NCBI GenBank assembly: GCA_964057225.1
Contig: OZ059898.1
Coordinates: 4,526,001-4,590,000 of the forward strand
Source of the DNA: Auanema rhodensis
Taxonomy: Eukaryota > Nematoda > Chromadorea > Rhabditida > Rhabditidae
DNA length: 64,000 nt
Reading direction: 5' to 3'
Of this stretch, positions 1 to 14,200 are shown one piece after another (position 1 is the stretch's first letter; the number at the start of each line of letters is the position of its first letter). The notes below the pieces were generated by a model, which did not search any database, was not told the origin of the DNA, and saw only the letters and a list, made by a program, of their open reading frames with translations. The translations under genes were made by a program, and so were the position numbers.

Positions 1-773
1 TTATTATTTCACTTCTTTTGCACTTATGCTCTCAAAATAATTGATCATTATAAGTTTTCTGGGCGGAGTTTTGAATCGGCCCACAACGTGTACTCATAAC
101 AAGAACGTGAAGCATTGACTCTGCGTCATTGATACAGCGAAGAAAATTTTTCCAGTCTGTCAATTTGCTTTATTTATTTTGCTTGTGATATGTGATTCAG
201 TTGTTTCTAATCTGCCCTAGCTTAGGCAGGCTGTATCATATTATCAATTACAACGTCTTTACACTGTTTAAGATGGGGTGGCTGTCCCAGCGGTGAGCTA
301 TTAGAGTTCTTTCCTTCTCTTTGTTCTTCTTGGGGCCGTTTCTTGTTAGTCACGCCTCTTCCTTCTGTGATCTTTTATTTCTCCTTCCGTAAGATTGTGT
401 TACTCTATAGAGGCCAGATGATTAGCCGCTTTTTTCATCTTTTCTCGTCTCCCTTTCTCTGTCTATTCGTTTGTCGTAGCAATCGATTCAACAAATCGAG
501 AGCGCTGGCGAGAGAGCGAGATAATAATGAAAAACATTTTTTCACTCTCCGTAGAGTGCATGTTCTGCCTTTAGCTGTATTTGCTCAATTTCCGCGTCAT
601 TGTTATTCAATTGATCCCATTGATATTCAGAGCCGTCCGTTTTCTCTTTGTTGTGCATCCACATTCGAGTTTTGTCGCGTATTATTTCCATGATGTAGGT
701 CTTCAGTTGATTAAGCCATGGTTGTCCACACATATACTTATCATATATGTACACATGTACACCTATATATATA

Positions 774-838
<65 letters not shown>

Positions 839-3800
839 TATATGTATATATTTTCAACATACATCATTTGATTTGCTGTTACTGCTGGACATATCTTAGT
901 GCTTAGAAAAACCAGTTCTTTTCGTATCGACATTACTGTTTCTTCTGTTATCTTGCTTTGATGATGAACGTTTTTTTTCTAATTAACAAATCCTTAACGT
1001 CAATGACTTCAATTATTCAACGTGGTCTTGTCGTTCTTACCTCATTTTGTTGGTTGGTTATTGGTTGCAGCTTTGTTGCTTCGTTGTGCTTTGGTCCTAC
1101 TGCCTTCTTTTTCTGTTTGTTCTGAAGCCTATCCCATTTCAACCCATTCCCACGAGCTAACTACAGAGAATGAGAAGGACAACCGAATAGAGAAATGAGT
1201 GGGATATACACATCCCTGCTGCTCCCCCATTTATTCGATATTTCTTCTCATTATGCTTTCCTGTTCGATGTTCGTCATCTTTTTGTTCGACGCCGGGAAC
1301 CTAATTTTCGTTTGGGATTCTCTCTCACAGTTTTTTTCCGTTTGCAAACAGCGTTCCGTAGTAGCATCTTACTATCGTGCTCATCATTTGTCATTTTCGC
1401 TTTTCATTTTATACGTATTTTGTGCTTGTTTGAACTAATATTAATTATATCTTCATCTATATTTATAAATATCTATATTTCATCGCCTGATATATTCTCT
1501 TACTTTATTTGTTATTTGTTTGTATAAGTCAACAATTTTACACGTTCACTTTTAATTTGCTCATCGCAACGTTGGTAATTTCGGAAGTTTTCTTAATAAG
1601 TGAGTATGGCCGCCCATTTGGATGCGTACTCGTCATGTTTCCGTCAACCGACCTTCTCTGACCGGTCTCCAAGGTCACAAACTCTTTATCGAGGCCTCAT
1701 TTTCTCTCAACCTTCTCTCTAACGATTCAAATGTGGTAGAAAATTGATGTTGCATTAATGCGCCATTGACCGGCTTGTGGGTCTTCTTTCATCTGATAAA
1801 GAAGCAAAAGAGCATCATTTTTCTTTTTATCTTTCACACGCTGTTTCACTGTTATCTAAAAATTCCGGAATGTTTTTTATAGTATTGACAATCTTATCGC
1901 TGTAGTTGTCAACTTTTTTTATTAGCCGCTTCAATTTTCATCACGATTAATGTACTTGACTTGCTACGCTTTTACATATAATGAAAAATTGTTTATGACT
2001 AGTCATTGAACATTGAGCAGCTGAGGAAATATAACCCTTACTGTTGTTTTTTATTCATCGTCATCCTTATCTGGTAATGCTCGCTGTTCTAGCTTCTATT
2101 CTTTTTATTCTACTCGGTTTCTGCTCACCTGCCTGACACACGCACTCTCACGTCTGCTTTTTTCCCCGCCACACCACATGTCAAATATTTGTCGCAGCTG
2201 CAGCTGCTATGCTGCTGTTATGTCTGTCGCTAGTCAGTCTTGCTCTTGGGTCTACTCTGGCGCTCTCCTACGATGACAGCTTTCCGTTTTTCAGTTCAAC
2301 TACGAAGGGACTATGTCTTGCTTCCTTCCTCCCTTCTTTCATCATTCTTCTCACTAACTGCGAGCTCGGTCTTGTCGCCTTGTCGTCTCTGCTCGCTCCG
2401 TTCTCTGCTCTCTCCATTACTCTGTTTCTATTACAGCACTGCATTGGGCTGCTTCTTTCCTCTGAGTCTCTGCTGCTTGGCAAGCTGCCTAGAGGACGAT
2501 TGCCGGCTGTCCCTTGCCCTGTCCCGGCTCCCCCTTTTCCATTCTCACTCTCCTTCCTCTTCTATCCGCACATACACACAGCAACTATTGGCTGAAAGGC
2601 CACAACAGCCGGAGCGTCAGTCGGCTGACTGACTGAATGAATGACTTGGGTTGGCTTGGCTTGGTTGATTGACTGACTCGGCTCGTTCCCGCAAGTTCAT
2701 TATCCTCCCTCACTCGGATACCTCATTTTTCTTAAAAGCTAGAAAAACTTGTCTAAGTTGTATAACGCTACACACATTTTGTCATCTATGTTTTTGTCGT
2801 ACTCAATGCAATGTTTATCCTTCTTATTGGATGTATCGTGTAAGAACGTATAGATTTAAAGAATTATTCCTATTTCTGTACATCTTTTTGTGCACTAGCT
2901 ATTATTTGATTTCTATTGAAAACTAGCAGTTAATTTTCTGTTAAAGGTTACACTGTGGACTAATTTGTATGTTTCTAACTATTCGAGCTATAATTATTCT
3001 TTTTTTTCACTCTTATCTTCGCATTCGTTTTCTCTCAATGTTAGCAATGATTTTTGATAGAGTAATCGTCTCGTATCGTTTCACCTACGTTAGAGAATCT
3101 CTCTCGGTTCAATATCATTTTCATATATGAACAGGGAAGATTCGCTCATGCAAATTCTTATCTCTTATCTTTTCACCTTCGTTCTGTTTTATCTTCCGAT
3201 GCAATTGGGGATGCGGTTGGTTGATAATATTAGGTGCACGGATAAGAGGAACACGAAAGGGATTGACAATGTACAAATCAGCTCTCAAATTGATTTCTTC
3301 TGAGAGAAATGTCTAACTTTGCATTTACAAAATTTGCTTTTGTTTTTTTATGTTCATTATTGTTACTCCCTCTCATTCTTCATTGTCTCAATGCAAATCA
3401 TTTTTTTAATATTGATTTTTTTTTGGCGAAACTTCCTCAGTTTATTCATGTGTTTCCTAGTTTGTGAGTTGGGTTGTCCTAGCCATCCAGTCGTCCGAAC
3501 GCATTGATTGATTTGTCTGGTGTCTCGCATTCTCTTGTTCTCGCGCTCACGCTCGCTGTCTCTTGTTCCACCCTTGTTTACTCTTCGTTGCATGTCCGCG
3601 GTGCCCATGCTCTATTTATGATCATCACATGGTCGTTGTGGTCCTCGTCGGCTTCCCATAATATACGTGTTTCCAATTCACTTCCCTTCCCCATCCACAT
3701 TGATGGTCATTATCATCTCAACAACCCTTGTGCGTTCTCGGCACATAGCTTTCAAGATCCATTGAATCTATTAGCTATCATCTGTCCTCTTTACGTCTGT

Positions 3801-3893
3801 TCGTATTCTTCGATATTGACTCCTAAATTATTTTGATTTTATTTTTTTGAATTACATATTTCTTGAATTCATTAGTGTTTTGTTTAATTTCAG
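1..3893. other. Noncoding, pyrimidine-rich upstream region
   Basis: No coding exon could be supported here. The + strand is rich in T and C runs, and the short open frames (for example around 2209-2632) have no domain character and no convincing splice context. The stretch ends at a good splice acceptor (tttcag, ending at 3893) that opens the first recognisable exon of the downstream gene. I infer a long 5' intron, 5' untranslated region and/or promoter of that gene. A missed upstream coding exon is possible, because the exon at 3894 is open from its first base. Confidence 0.5.
764..833. repeat. (TA)n microsatellite
   Basis: Nearly perfect alternating TA of about 70 bp, with one small interruption near its left end. 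Its length is likely to be polymorphic. It lies in the noncoding region upstream of the polyglutamine gene. Shorter TA tracts occur near 44930-44957 and 51557-51590. Confidence 0.95.
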
Positions 3894-6800
3894 AAACCAC
3901 CAAAGGCCGCCCGAGGCCGAAAAATGAAAAGCCCCGGGTCTATGGCGGAGGGTTGCATCAAACGACCTGCCAGCCAAGCCCCATCTCCAGCTCCGCTAAA
4001 GGCACCTCGGCTGGACGATACATATCGGTACGTATCTTTAAGCGTTATTCTATTTACACTAAATATTGTTCCTCGATACTTATGATTTTTGCTCGTGTAT
4101 TATTTTCTATTGACAATCTTGGTCAATCTTTATATTTGTATACGTGTAGATGCAAGTATGTATCTATCTACAATACTATATTCGTATGCTTTTCATGAGA
4201 GTATTTTTCACTGTTATCTGTCCACTGTTTTTTTTCATTATAACAAACTTGGTATTGCCTGACCTTTTAAAACGATTATAAGCATTATTTCTATCCGGAT
4301 TTCTACTATGTATTAGAGAACACAGCCTTGGAGACCTGCGAAAGCAAGAAAATCTTATTCTATAATGCGTGGCTGCGCAATTTCGACGTTACACTGGGCA
4401 TCACCTTCGCTTTCACTCCGTGTTAGAAAGGAGAGATGGTCGGGAAGGAAAGGTGGATAGCAAGGTCGTATTAGTCGTCGTTTGGTATCGTTTGGTCAGC
4501 AGCGTCCAAAGTCTTCGTCATCTTCAACGACAACGACGACGTCAAAGTTGTTCTTAATCGTAGACAGCTCACCTATCATGCTAGGTCGGAGTGAACCATG
4601 TCTGTTTTGCGCGCACGACCGACTGCCCCTAATTGTACAAAAGCGCATTTCCATACAAATTTCAAGAAAAACATGCTTTGTATTAGCTATGCTCTGCGAG
4701 AAATGTGTGCATTTTGGGATTGAATATGTGGTTTACTATGTTGTTTCCATATAACTCTCATGTCTACTTGCGCGAATGGTTGTTATGAGGGCAGAATAAT
4801 AATTAATTTTAATGTTCAAAATTTCACTTTTTACTCAATTCGTTTTGTTTTTAATATAAATTTTTGCAGAAATGGCATTATTGGCATCGCAAAGTCTGAC
4901 AGTGCAAATGTTCCAATACCCAATCCTGCCACTACCCCAGGTGCTATTATTACTTCTGATTCTAAACCACTTCCTGCAGTGATTGAAAGTAAGTTTGAAC
5001 ATTTTACTTGTTTGTTTTTTGCGTTCATTTTTCTGTGATTTTTCGCCTTTTATGATCACTCTGTTGGTTTGCGCTCAAACTCGTTATCCTGTCATCTCCG
5101 ACCGGCTACGATTCTGGGGATGAGATCCATCTCGTTTTCACCCGTTCAACTCGGAGAGACGATTCAATTTATATGCTATGTTGATTCGTCTCTGCTGTCT
5201 CATCCTCGGGAGATCCTAGTTAAATTGAATATTGTTAGGCAAATGAGAAAAGAGGAGAGAAAATTTTTTAAAAATCTATTGGCCCATTGCAACAATAGTT
5301 TGTTTATTTCGAGCATTGTATTCTCTAACAGATCGGGCAAGTTCTGTCTGTTGTACTTTTACTCATTCTGCTTGAGCTAAAAGGAATGCTATTGTTTATC
5401 ACTTCCAACTTTTTATTATCAAAATGTTTCTGAGAAAAGATTTTTAGTAATTCAATCAATAGGAATTTTATCTATTGAAAGTCATAAATTTTCATTAGAA
5501 ACGTTGATAGAAAAAGCTTATTGAGAAAGAATAGGGTTGTCTTTCTTTCCTGTTTAGTAATCGTATTATGTCATGATGGATATACACATTACATTCCCAC
5601 CAAATACTATGTGTTAAGTATATGGCGTTATATTTATATTTAAGTTTTATAAAGAGCAGATTACACACCGAATAGTATGCTCTGGTTAGCGCGTTTTGCT
5701 GCTTTTCATTTTTATATTCCTATTCATATATGATCAAATAGCAATAAGGGAGTTTCGGGCTTTTATCTCTTTTAGTTCATCTTTTTTCCGAGATGTTCAT
5801 AGTTTGATCTAGAAAAGAGTATTGCTTGACTTATAATAAGCTTCATTCGTGGTATTACTAGTATTAATAACAAACCAGTTAATTAAGGTTGTTTCTTTGT
5901 AAGTAGTGGACGATATGCTTTCCTTGCCTCTAATTCCAATCATACCTTGCACCCAGCGGCACATGATTGAGAGTATTATTCAGTGGAGCTTAATCGCGTG
6001 TGTCGAGAGAAAAGCGCAACTGGACGACTAGCCAGTATAATGCTACTGAGATCTTGAATTCTTAGAATTATATTTTTCCCTAGGGGACCTGCACCCGAGT
6101 CTTGAATTAATTGGATTCCTCCGTGCTTAGGGTTCGTTTGAGCTGTACATGGTTTATAAAAGTCCTTTTTTCTCCCAATTCTAAAGGTTTGTAATTGCCT
6201 GGAAGATAATAAATGGGGGGGGGGGGGGGGGGGGGGAACAGTGTGCCAAAAGCATCAGCCATTCTCCGGGTGCCCCCCAGCGGTCTCTATATTGAAGGGA
6301 ATAGAACCAATAATTCATAGTGCTCTGGCTCGATTTGCCGCAAAGGCTATCCTTCTTTTCGACGCGTTTTGTTCCTTCTATTCGTTTGTTATCCTTTATT
6401 TTCAGATACTCATCCTGCTGATCCTAGTAATACTCCTATTTCTAATGGTATTCCTAATACTAGCTCGTTATCAACTTCTGTTCCTTCGGTATCACTTTTT
6501 GTGAATACATCTTCGGGGCCGGGTGCATCTACTTCAATGAACTCTGCCTTACAAGCAGGAAATGGATTATTAACCGCCCAAATGAGCCAAATTTTGCCTC
6601 AGCTGGACCCCGTACGATTGTTGCAACAAAATCCTACTTTAGCAGCAACCTTACAAAATTCTCTTCCTGCCCAACTCTTGTCAGGAGTGGCTGGAAGTGG
6701 AAACCAAGCTCTATTATTGCAATATCTTCAACAGGTTTGTTCAATTTCTTCATGCATTATTTTCCATAACGTAAAATTTTTCTTGTATTTCCCTATCAGT

Positions 6801-9800
6801 CATTCATTTCCTAATCATTATATCTTAGAATCAATATGTTCCTTTAACATCTTTTTTTTGATTATTGATTATTTTAAAAATCTGCGTCTTTTCACAGTAT
6901 CACTAATTCTAGTGCTGCATGTCATGAGAAAATCCATTCTTTGTTTGTTATTTCGGATATTTGAGCCGTCTCGCTCATCTTATCTGTTTACTGTGGCCGA
7001 CAAGCCACGTTTGATTTGTAATGCACTAGACACACACAACTTTATTTCTCCCATTGTTTCTCTCTGATCATCACTTGAACCACGAACTATTATTATTAGG
7101 AATTCACGCAGAATGGTCAAATTTAAATTTGCAGAAATACGCGTTTGCGTCAATTCATTCTAATTAAAGATACTCTGTACATATGAAAAAATTATTAATT
7201 TTCTGTACCTTATCTTAAACAAACAGACGTTTTATATCAACCATATCTTTCGTGATGCTATATTGTTATCGACAATCAGTTGATTTTGCGTCATTTTTCC
7301 AACTCTCATGAATAGTAAAATGGATACCTCTCACCCTTTCAAAACTTTTATGGACATTTGTTTTATTCTCTCGGGACCTACTTAGAAGTTACCATTTGTT
7401 TCGCAAGCAAATGTGTTCCAATGTAGTTAGAGGGACTTCTCTTCGCCAATGTTGTTGTCCACTTTCTATATGAGGACTAGTTAAGACACTAATTCAATGT
7501 TGTTCTATACAAATTCCTGTTCTTCATACACAGACAGATGGCGATGATTAGGGTGTGATTACTGAAGAAAACTTTTATCAGATATTGAAATTTATAAAAA
7601 ATTATACCCTCACATATTAGTATTACGGATCTTAACAATAGTTTTGCAAAAATAATTCTAATTCAATTTTAATTCTCGATATTACTATATCATATAAACC
7701 ATATAAATTACTATATTCTGGCTATGCAGTTTACAATAAGTTCTATATTTGAGTGTATATTGTATATACCTAAAAACTTGAGGGAAAAGTAAAAAGCTTG
7801 GAGAGATAGATGATTTAATCTGAATTTTATTATTTTTAATGAACAGACATTGTAATACTTCTGTTTTAATGTCAAAAACCTCTCCATATTTCGAGGTATG
7901 TCAAGTGCTTAAAATCTAATAAAAAAAGAGTAGGGTGGGTTAAGAAGGGTGATTCGAAAGGGCAAACAACTATTTTCGATTTCTGGTCGAATTGTGTAAA
8001 GTGAAGCAACGATCAATTCAAGTGCGAACATTAGATGAGAACTTGTAATTTTGTTACAAAGGGTTTCTCATATTTAGGTTACTCTATATCACTGATGATG
8101 ACATCCGTTTAGATTAATTTTCTTGTCATACACAAGATCTTTAAAATTTAGTAAAACCATTTTATAGAGTAGAAATTTTTTTTATATTGAATTTGTTAAC
8201 AACGAAGCAGGCCAATATGTACATAAGTATTTTAGATCTATGATCTAATGTGCATGAAAAACAGTTTAACTATATATTATCTGTGCTTCCGTTAAAAAAA
8301 TTCCTTTGACATAATAACAAAAGATTGGGTTCAAAAATAATGTTAAATATGAATGTGTTCATATTTCGTGTGTTCATGCTGATGTTTATACAGTCTCCTA
8401 ATTTGATGGGGAACTATTGTATTTCTTATTTGTCAGCACTATCTCTTTTAAGAGATAATTTTTATTAGTGATAATCTTTAATTGAGAGTTCAACTTTACA
8501 TAATCTGTTTTCATTGCTATTTGAATCATAGTTTTTGAGAACGAATTAGTCTATCCTATAGAACTTTTTGATTCAAATTTCTTAATGTAAATTCATTATC
8601 AAAATTAATTATGATAAGATTAAGCTTCTCTTTATTTGATGATTTTTCAGCAACAACAACAAGCTGCAAACCCGCAGAACGTTATTCTTCAACAAGCTGC
8701 TGCTGCTGCTGCTGGTTTGAATGCTGCTTCAACTGTTGGTTCAGGAGGTGCGCAAACCCCAGGAGCTAACCAGCTTCAGTTCCCAGCCAATGTCCCTCAA
8801 ATGGCTGGAGCAGCTTTATTAGGACGTGTGATGACAACGCCATTAGCTAAAGTTAGTTTTTTCTTTTTAAAATCTATTTTTAATTTTCATTTATCATAAA
8901 AATTTATCCGGAGCTTTCTATATTTGAACTAGTATTTGTTAATCATATACAACAGAGGCTGGTTTTTAAACTCATATATTATGCGAGTTCGGAAGTTTTT
9001 GTCGGCACTCGTTTTGCCTATGTCATGCTTTCTTCATTAGCTTGCATGCTCATTCAGTCGTGTTTGGTTCAGACCTTACTGTGACATTTATGCGCATCTA
9101 TCATTCATCAGCCTTCGCATACTTGAGAAGATCATGAAGTATTTATTAGCAGCTGATGCGTCTTGTCCATTTTTGCATACAAGCATAAGAAAAACGAGAC
9201 TACCCGTTCATAATGTGTTTCTTAGGGCAGAGGCTTGTATTTGAATCCAAATTTATTCGCAATTGAGTTATGCTTTTGCATAATATAGTAACGAATTGCC
9301 TGATATTGAATCATCTTATTTAGGAGAAACAATTTCAAGCTAATTTGATTAGATAATATTGTTTTATTTCTAGAAACCTAGTCGTTGGTCATCCATGCAT
9401 GTTAAACTGTGTCAAGACGTTCAAAATAGCAGGAATAAGCAACAAATGCTTGAGAACAAGCCTGCAGCTGAACAGAACAGAACTCCTCAACAGCAGCAAC
9501 ATGACATGCCTAAGGTTAGTTCATTCTTTTATTTTATATCATTATTTTAATTTTAGACACAAGCTGATGCTGCGCAGTTATTAGCTGCACAAGCTTTCTT
9601 ACAAAGAACCCAGCCGCCCCAAACTCTTCCATCTGTTTCTTCTGGAGGTCCTCCAGCGGGGTGAGATCTGATTTTCTATAATTTTTTGCAAGTGTCAGTC
9701 CTGTTTTTTATATTTTTTATTTTCTAGACTAGCCGGACTTCAACAACAAGCCCTGTTAGGATTAAACGCATTTTCCGTCCTACAAGATCTTCAAAGAAGG

Positions 9801-10543
9801 AATGCAGCGTACGTTTTTTTTCTATACCATTTATACTTTGCATTGCTTACAGAACGACACCAAAGCCTCCGACAACTTTGCCATTAACGCCTCAAAGGCC
9901 CCCATCTACAATACCCCGAACTGGTCTTCCCAATATGCCTTCCCTTACCTCAGGATTACCCATTCCCCAACAACAACCCAGTAGTACTATTTGTCCGTAT
10001 AAAATATTTCTCAATCTTTAATTTAGGTGCATTAAACTTACCAAATAACGCGGAAAATGCTTTAATTCAAGCTTATATTCAGCAACAGTTGGCTTTACAA
10101 CAAGTTAGTTTAAGCATAAATATGATTTACCTTTGTCTGAATTAGGTACGGGATCAACAGCAACAACAGCAGCAGCAGCAACAACAACAGCAACAACAAC
10201 AGCAACAACAACAGCAGCATCAGCAACAACAGCAGCAACAGCAACATCAGCAACAGCAACAAACTGCTCAATCTGTACTTCAGCAACATCAAGCTGCCGC
10301 TGCCTCAGCGCAGCAACAAGCCTCTGGCCAAGCCAACCAACTACCACCCGGGCTCACACAAGCTCAGCAAAGCTTGTTATTGCAGCAACCTCTCATGCGC
10401 TTTGATCCCTCCCTTCTACAGTTGCAAATGCTGAATCACCTTGATCCTTCACGGATTCAAGCTCAACAACAAGCTCAACAACAAGCACAACAACAGCAAC
10501 AGCAACAGCAGCAGCAGCAGCAGCAACAACAACAACAACAACA

Positions 10544-10603
<60 letters not shown>

Positions 10604-11244
10604 GCAGCAACATCAACAGCAACAGCAACAACAAGCTCAGTCACAAGTTCAACATTTACAATCTCAACATGCTTCTGGTCAACCTCAACCTGGAAATACA
10701 TTTGAGTTTATTCGTGCTCATATAGAACAACAGCATCAGCAACAACAACTATTGCTTGCCACTCAACAGTCTGCAAATGCAGTTGCTTCTGGCCAATCAA
10801 CGGGCGATCCTAATCGTGATGCCTTATTGCGTCAGCTTATGAACCATTCCCAACTCCAGCAGCATCAGCAGCAATCACAAGCACCACAAGGTCCGACACC
10901 TCAGCAGCAGCAGCAGGTACTAAAGAGTTATATCAAAATTATTACTTACGCTCTTATCTTACAGATCAATCAGTTGTTAGTAGCACAAAGGCTCGGCTTT
11001 CCTGGTTTACATGGTAGGAGTTCTTTCTCATTCTTCTCTCATTAAGCAGTTTACAGGACTACCTCAAAATCCCGGACTACCTTCTCAATCCAATTTGGGC
11101 CAATTAGGGCAACCTCAGCTGTTTCAACATAATTTGCTTGGTCTGATGCCTGGATTGTATAATAAAGCCACATTCCCTGCTGGAATTCAACAGATGGCTC
11201 AGCTTAAACGTGAAGGCCCGGATTCCATTCCTAATGGCCGATAG
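3894..11244 (+). CDS. Polyglutamine-rich nuclear-type protein, weakly AUTS2-like
   Basis: Twelve exons join in frame: 3894-4027, 4870-4988, 6406-6734, 8651-8851, 9374-9514, 9557-9660, 9728-9808, 9853-9980, 10027-10103, 10146-10916, 10965-11013 and 11057-11244 (TAG). They give about 773 residues. The first exon is open from its acceptor, so coding may continue upstream; the first internal Met is at 3924. It begins with a basic RGRK patch, followed by low-complexity Gln/Ala/Pro/Ser sequence, two polyGln tracts and a tail ending SIPNGR. The only motif-like block is KPSRWSSMHVKLCQDVQ (exon 9374-9514), which resembles from memory the RWC-x-HV-x-IA block of AUTS2/fibrosin proteins, components of some Polycomb complexes. 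RFDP and LDPSR motifs follow. Most likely a nuclear transcription or chromatin co-regulator. The family assignment is weak; the gene model is good. Confidence 0.75.
6215..6236 (+). repeat. Poly-G tract, 22 consecutive G
   Basis: A run of 22 uninterrupted G in the 4989-6405 intron of the polyglutamine gene, in otherwise AT-rich DNA. Monomeric G/C runs of this kind are known in Caenorhabditis genomes, where they can form G-quadruplexes and are guarded by the helicase DOG-1/FANCJ. Whether this one has any function cannot be seen. Confidence 0.98.
10155..10262 (+). repeat. CAA/CAG polyglutamine tract 1
   Basis: Thirty-six codons of almost only Gln (mixed CAA and CAG, two CAT His interruptions) in exon 10146-10916 of the polyglutamine gene. 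Mixed codon use makes it less slippage-prone than a pure CAG run. Shifted frames give long Thr/Ala or Leu/Val open frames here, which are shadows. Confidence 0.95.
10488..10634 (+). repeat. CAA/CAG polyglutamine tract 2
   Basis: About 49 codons, all Gln except one His, with alternating blocks of pure CAG and pure CAA. It follows Ala-Gln repeats in the same exon as tract 1. Tracts of this size suggest a prion-like or condensate-forming region. Confidence 0.95.
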
Positions 11245-14200
11245 AGCACGGTCGTTTCCGTTTTGTGTTCGTAGACAGTAGTTATTGTTGCAACCTGTTG
11301 TTGTTATTCCTTTGGACTTAGCGTATGCTTCCACTACGGGTTTTTATTTTGCCTCGCGGGTAAAACTCCATTTTATTCATCTCTACGTCATGGGTCTACA
11401 GAGGGCAGGGCATTATTGTCACCCTGCACATTTTGGATATATTGTTTAGTTCTTTCTGGGTTTACAACCTTAGATTTATTCTTTAATTAGATTTCTTGTA
11501 CACCCAAAGAGAATACAGTTATGCTAAAGTTTATATTTTGCTTAAATATTATTTCTCTCAATTCCACTCAGCGAGTTTTTTCCTCATACAATCAAAAGAT
11601 CATGATTCTGAATTTTCTTTCCTAGTTTGTGCATTTTATTGTTTTATATTGAAATATCCCGTCTCTTCAATAGATCACAGATTCGAGGTGCGGGTTCGTA
11701 TTATTATGTCGATGCTGTATATTTTGTTTTTTTTATTTTAGTAAGTCATTAATTGCCATCAAGGCCCTCTGTCTATGAATGCCGGTTGAATGTCTAACCT
11801 CGCTTTATATATACATACATATGTGTATATATATATAAAGACATATATAATATATATATTTTTATATTTTCACAATGCTACTGTTCCATAATGTGTTCAT
11901 GGCCTACCCACTTATATGCTTCGTATTTATGTTTTATACATTTATTAAATATTGTTATCAAAACTTTTTTTTCATTAATCTGAGGCTGATCATTTATCTA
12001 CTCAAAGCAATATTTGAAGATAGGTTGACCTTACAGGTGTAAGGTGTATCTCTATTAAATGATTTAGAACTAGCATATCAGAAAATCATTGATTTTAAGA
12101 AAACTTTTTGAACCATATTCTCAATAGGTAATTGAAAACTAAGGATATTGGGAAGTAAGTTATTGAATTTAAACAGAGAAGTACTGTCATATACCTTTAA
12201 CATGTGCATGTTATTGACTTAATCATGATAAACTGATAATATAGTATCAATATTATCATGAATGAATCATTGGGCTCAGATCGTCCATTTAGTTTTATCG
12301 GATTATTCAAATAATAAAGAAAATAAGAATTGAATTTTATAATTAAACAACTTTCTAAAACTTTTTTTTCTAATGTTTTCCGTTTAACGCATTTTTATAT
12401 GCATTCAAATACTTGGAAATTATTTGTTTTTTCGCTTTAAAAAATATTTTTTTCTATATAATGTTATGTTTTCTTGAATTTGTTCTGCTATATTTTCTCT
12501 TTTTTACCATTACTATTTTGCTTCTTCCTCTACCATCCTCGTGTCTCACTCTATTTACTACTTCCTCGTTTACGTTTTGATTGTCATCGTCACAGTCTCA
12601 TTCAAAACGATCGATGCGTTGCATAGCATCAAACATTCTGAAGGTCAACATTAACTGAGACTTGCTCGTAACGAATGTGCCCGTACACGATTGAAATACC
12701 TTCACTGTACTTCACCGCGAGCGTTTTTCAACTGTTTGTAATCTCCATCTCTCTCTTTCGCTCTGTCTGTCTTTTTCTCCGATTTTCTTTTAACACAAAA
12801 GCTTTCAATTATGAGTTCACTTCCATCTTGTGTATTCATTTCTTTATATTTTAAAAGTTTATTTATCTTCTAAGAAAATCCTTCATTAACTTCTTTCTTC
12901 TCATTTTTCTCTTTTTGTTCTCCCGTTTTTTTTGGCTTTTATCAATTGAAATTATCGAAGTTCAGACAGACAAATGAGATCATTGCCAAACTTCATAAAC
13001 GTTGATTCAATTGAGAAAGTGAAAAGATATAACTATCTATGTAATACTCAAGGTCTTCCGCAGTCAATATTTAGTGTAAAAGTCGTACTCTTCATCTTTC
13101 TATTTGTTTAAAATTTTCGTTTAAGTTAATAGATGACTCATTTCATAACCTTCTTTGGTTCCTCAATTTAAATTATATTTTTTACAAAAAATGTTTACAC
13201 TTTTTCCTTCTGAATTCATGTTATTTTCTTATTATGCATCTGTTAATATCATGATGTCGACCAATTATTTTTTCTCTGCATGTATTTCTTTGTTTTTTTT
13301 TATTTTTATAGTTTTTTAATGTTTTTTTTTTTAATATTTTTCTTCTACTTATTCATACAATGTCATTCCTGTTCACTGTCTCCATGGCTAATATTAAATT
13401 TAATTATATGTTATTACAATCTTACATTTTACTACTTTGAAAACTTTTGTTAACAAAAAAGTTTATTTTATATTTTATCTAAACTCATATTTTTTTATGT
13501 TTGGTAAAGAAAAAAAAATAATCTCATAGCATTCTTAATAATATATTCAGTTTATGTCTATGATATTGTGCTTACGAGGATTCGGATGGTTTTTAGTTTA
13601 CATTATCTATGATGAAAGTATAATTTTTTTTACAGCATTTTTTATACCATTTTTCCTAGAATAAAACATTCTATATGTAAATCTGAATATTTTCTTGCCT
13701 ATTCGAACAATTATATCTCTATATGTATATACATCTTTATTATCAAATTTTTTAGACATATAATATATGAATACTGTTATTAATTCATTATATTTTTGTT
13801 TTATTCACGAAAAACTCTTTAAGTGTTCTCACCATCAATAATACTTGACAAATAGATTTTCTAGCTTCAGATAATTTTCCAGTTACTATCAAATCATTTT
13901 GTTGAACAAACAGTATCTTGCCTCATTCTCTAGCCATACTAAACAAACTTTACTGTTTTTTTCTATATAGCCCTTGTAGAAATTGATTCCTATCCTCAAA
14001 GTTTTAATTTTTTTCACTTGTTAATCATTCAGCTCGTTATCTTTGTGCTATAGTTTAATGTAGTTTTTTTTGTCCAATAATAGTTGATTGTATAGTTTTA
14101 AAGTAATTTTCCTGATATTATAACGTGATACAAGAAAAACTGCTTAATGATTACTTCCACACCAGGTTTATATAATAGTGATATGATGTTCTTTAATTCC

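Noticed and set aside
343-2926. Several open frames of 60-130 codons in the first 3 kb
   Set aside because: Phe/Ser/Leu-rich translations of pyrimidine-rich DNA, overlapping in different frames, without splice context or recognisable motifs.
10105-10701. Minus-strand and shifted-frame open frames rich in Leu, Val, Ala, Asn or Ser over the CAG/CAA tracts
   Set aside because: They are frame shadows of the polyglutamine exon, which joins cleanly to flanking exons.
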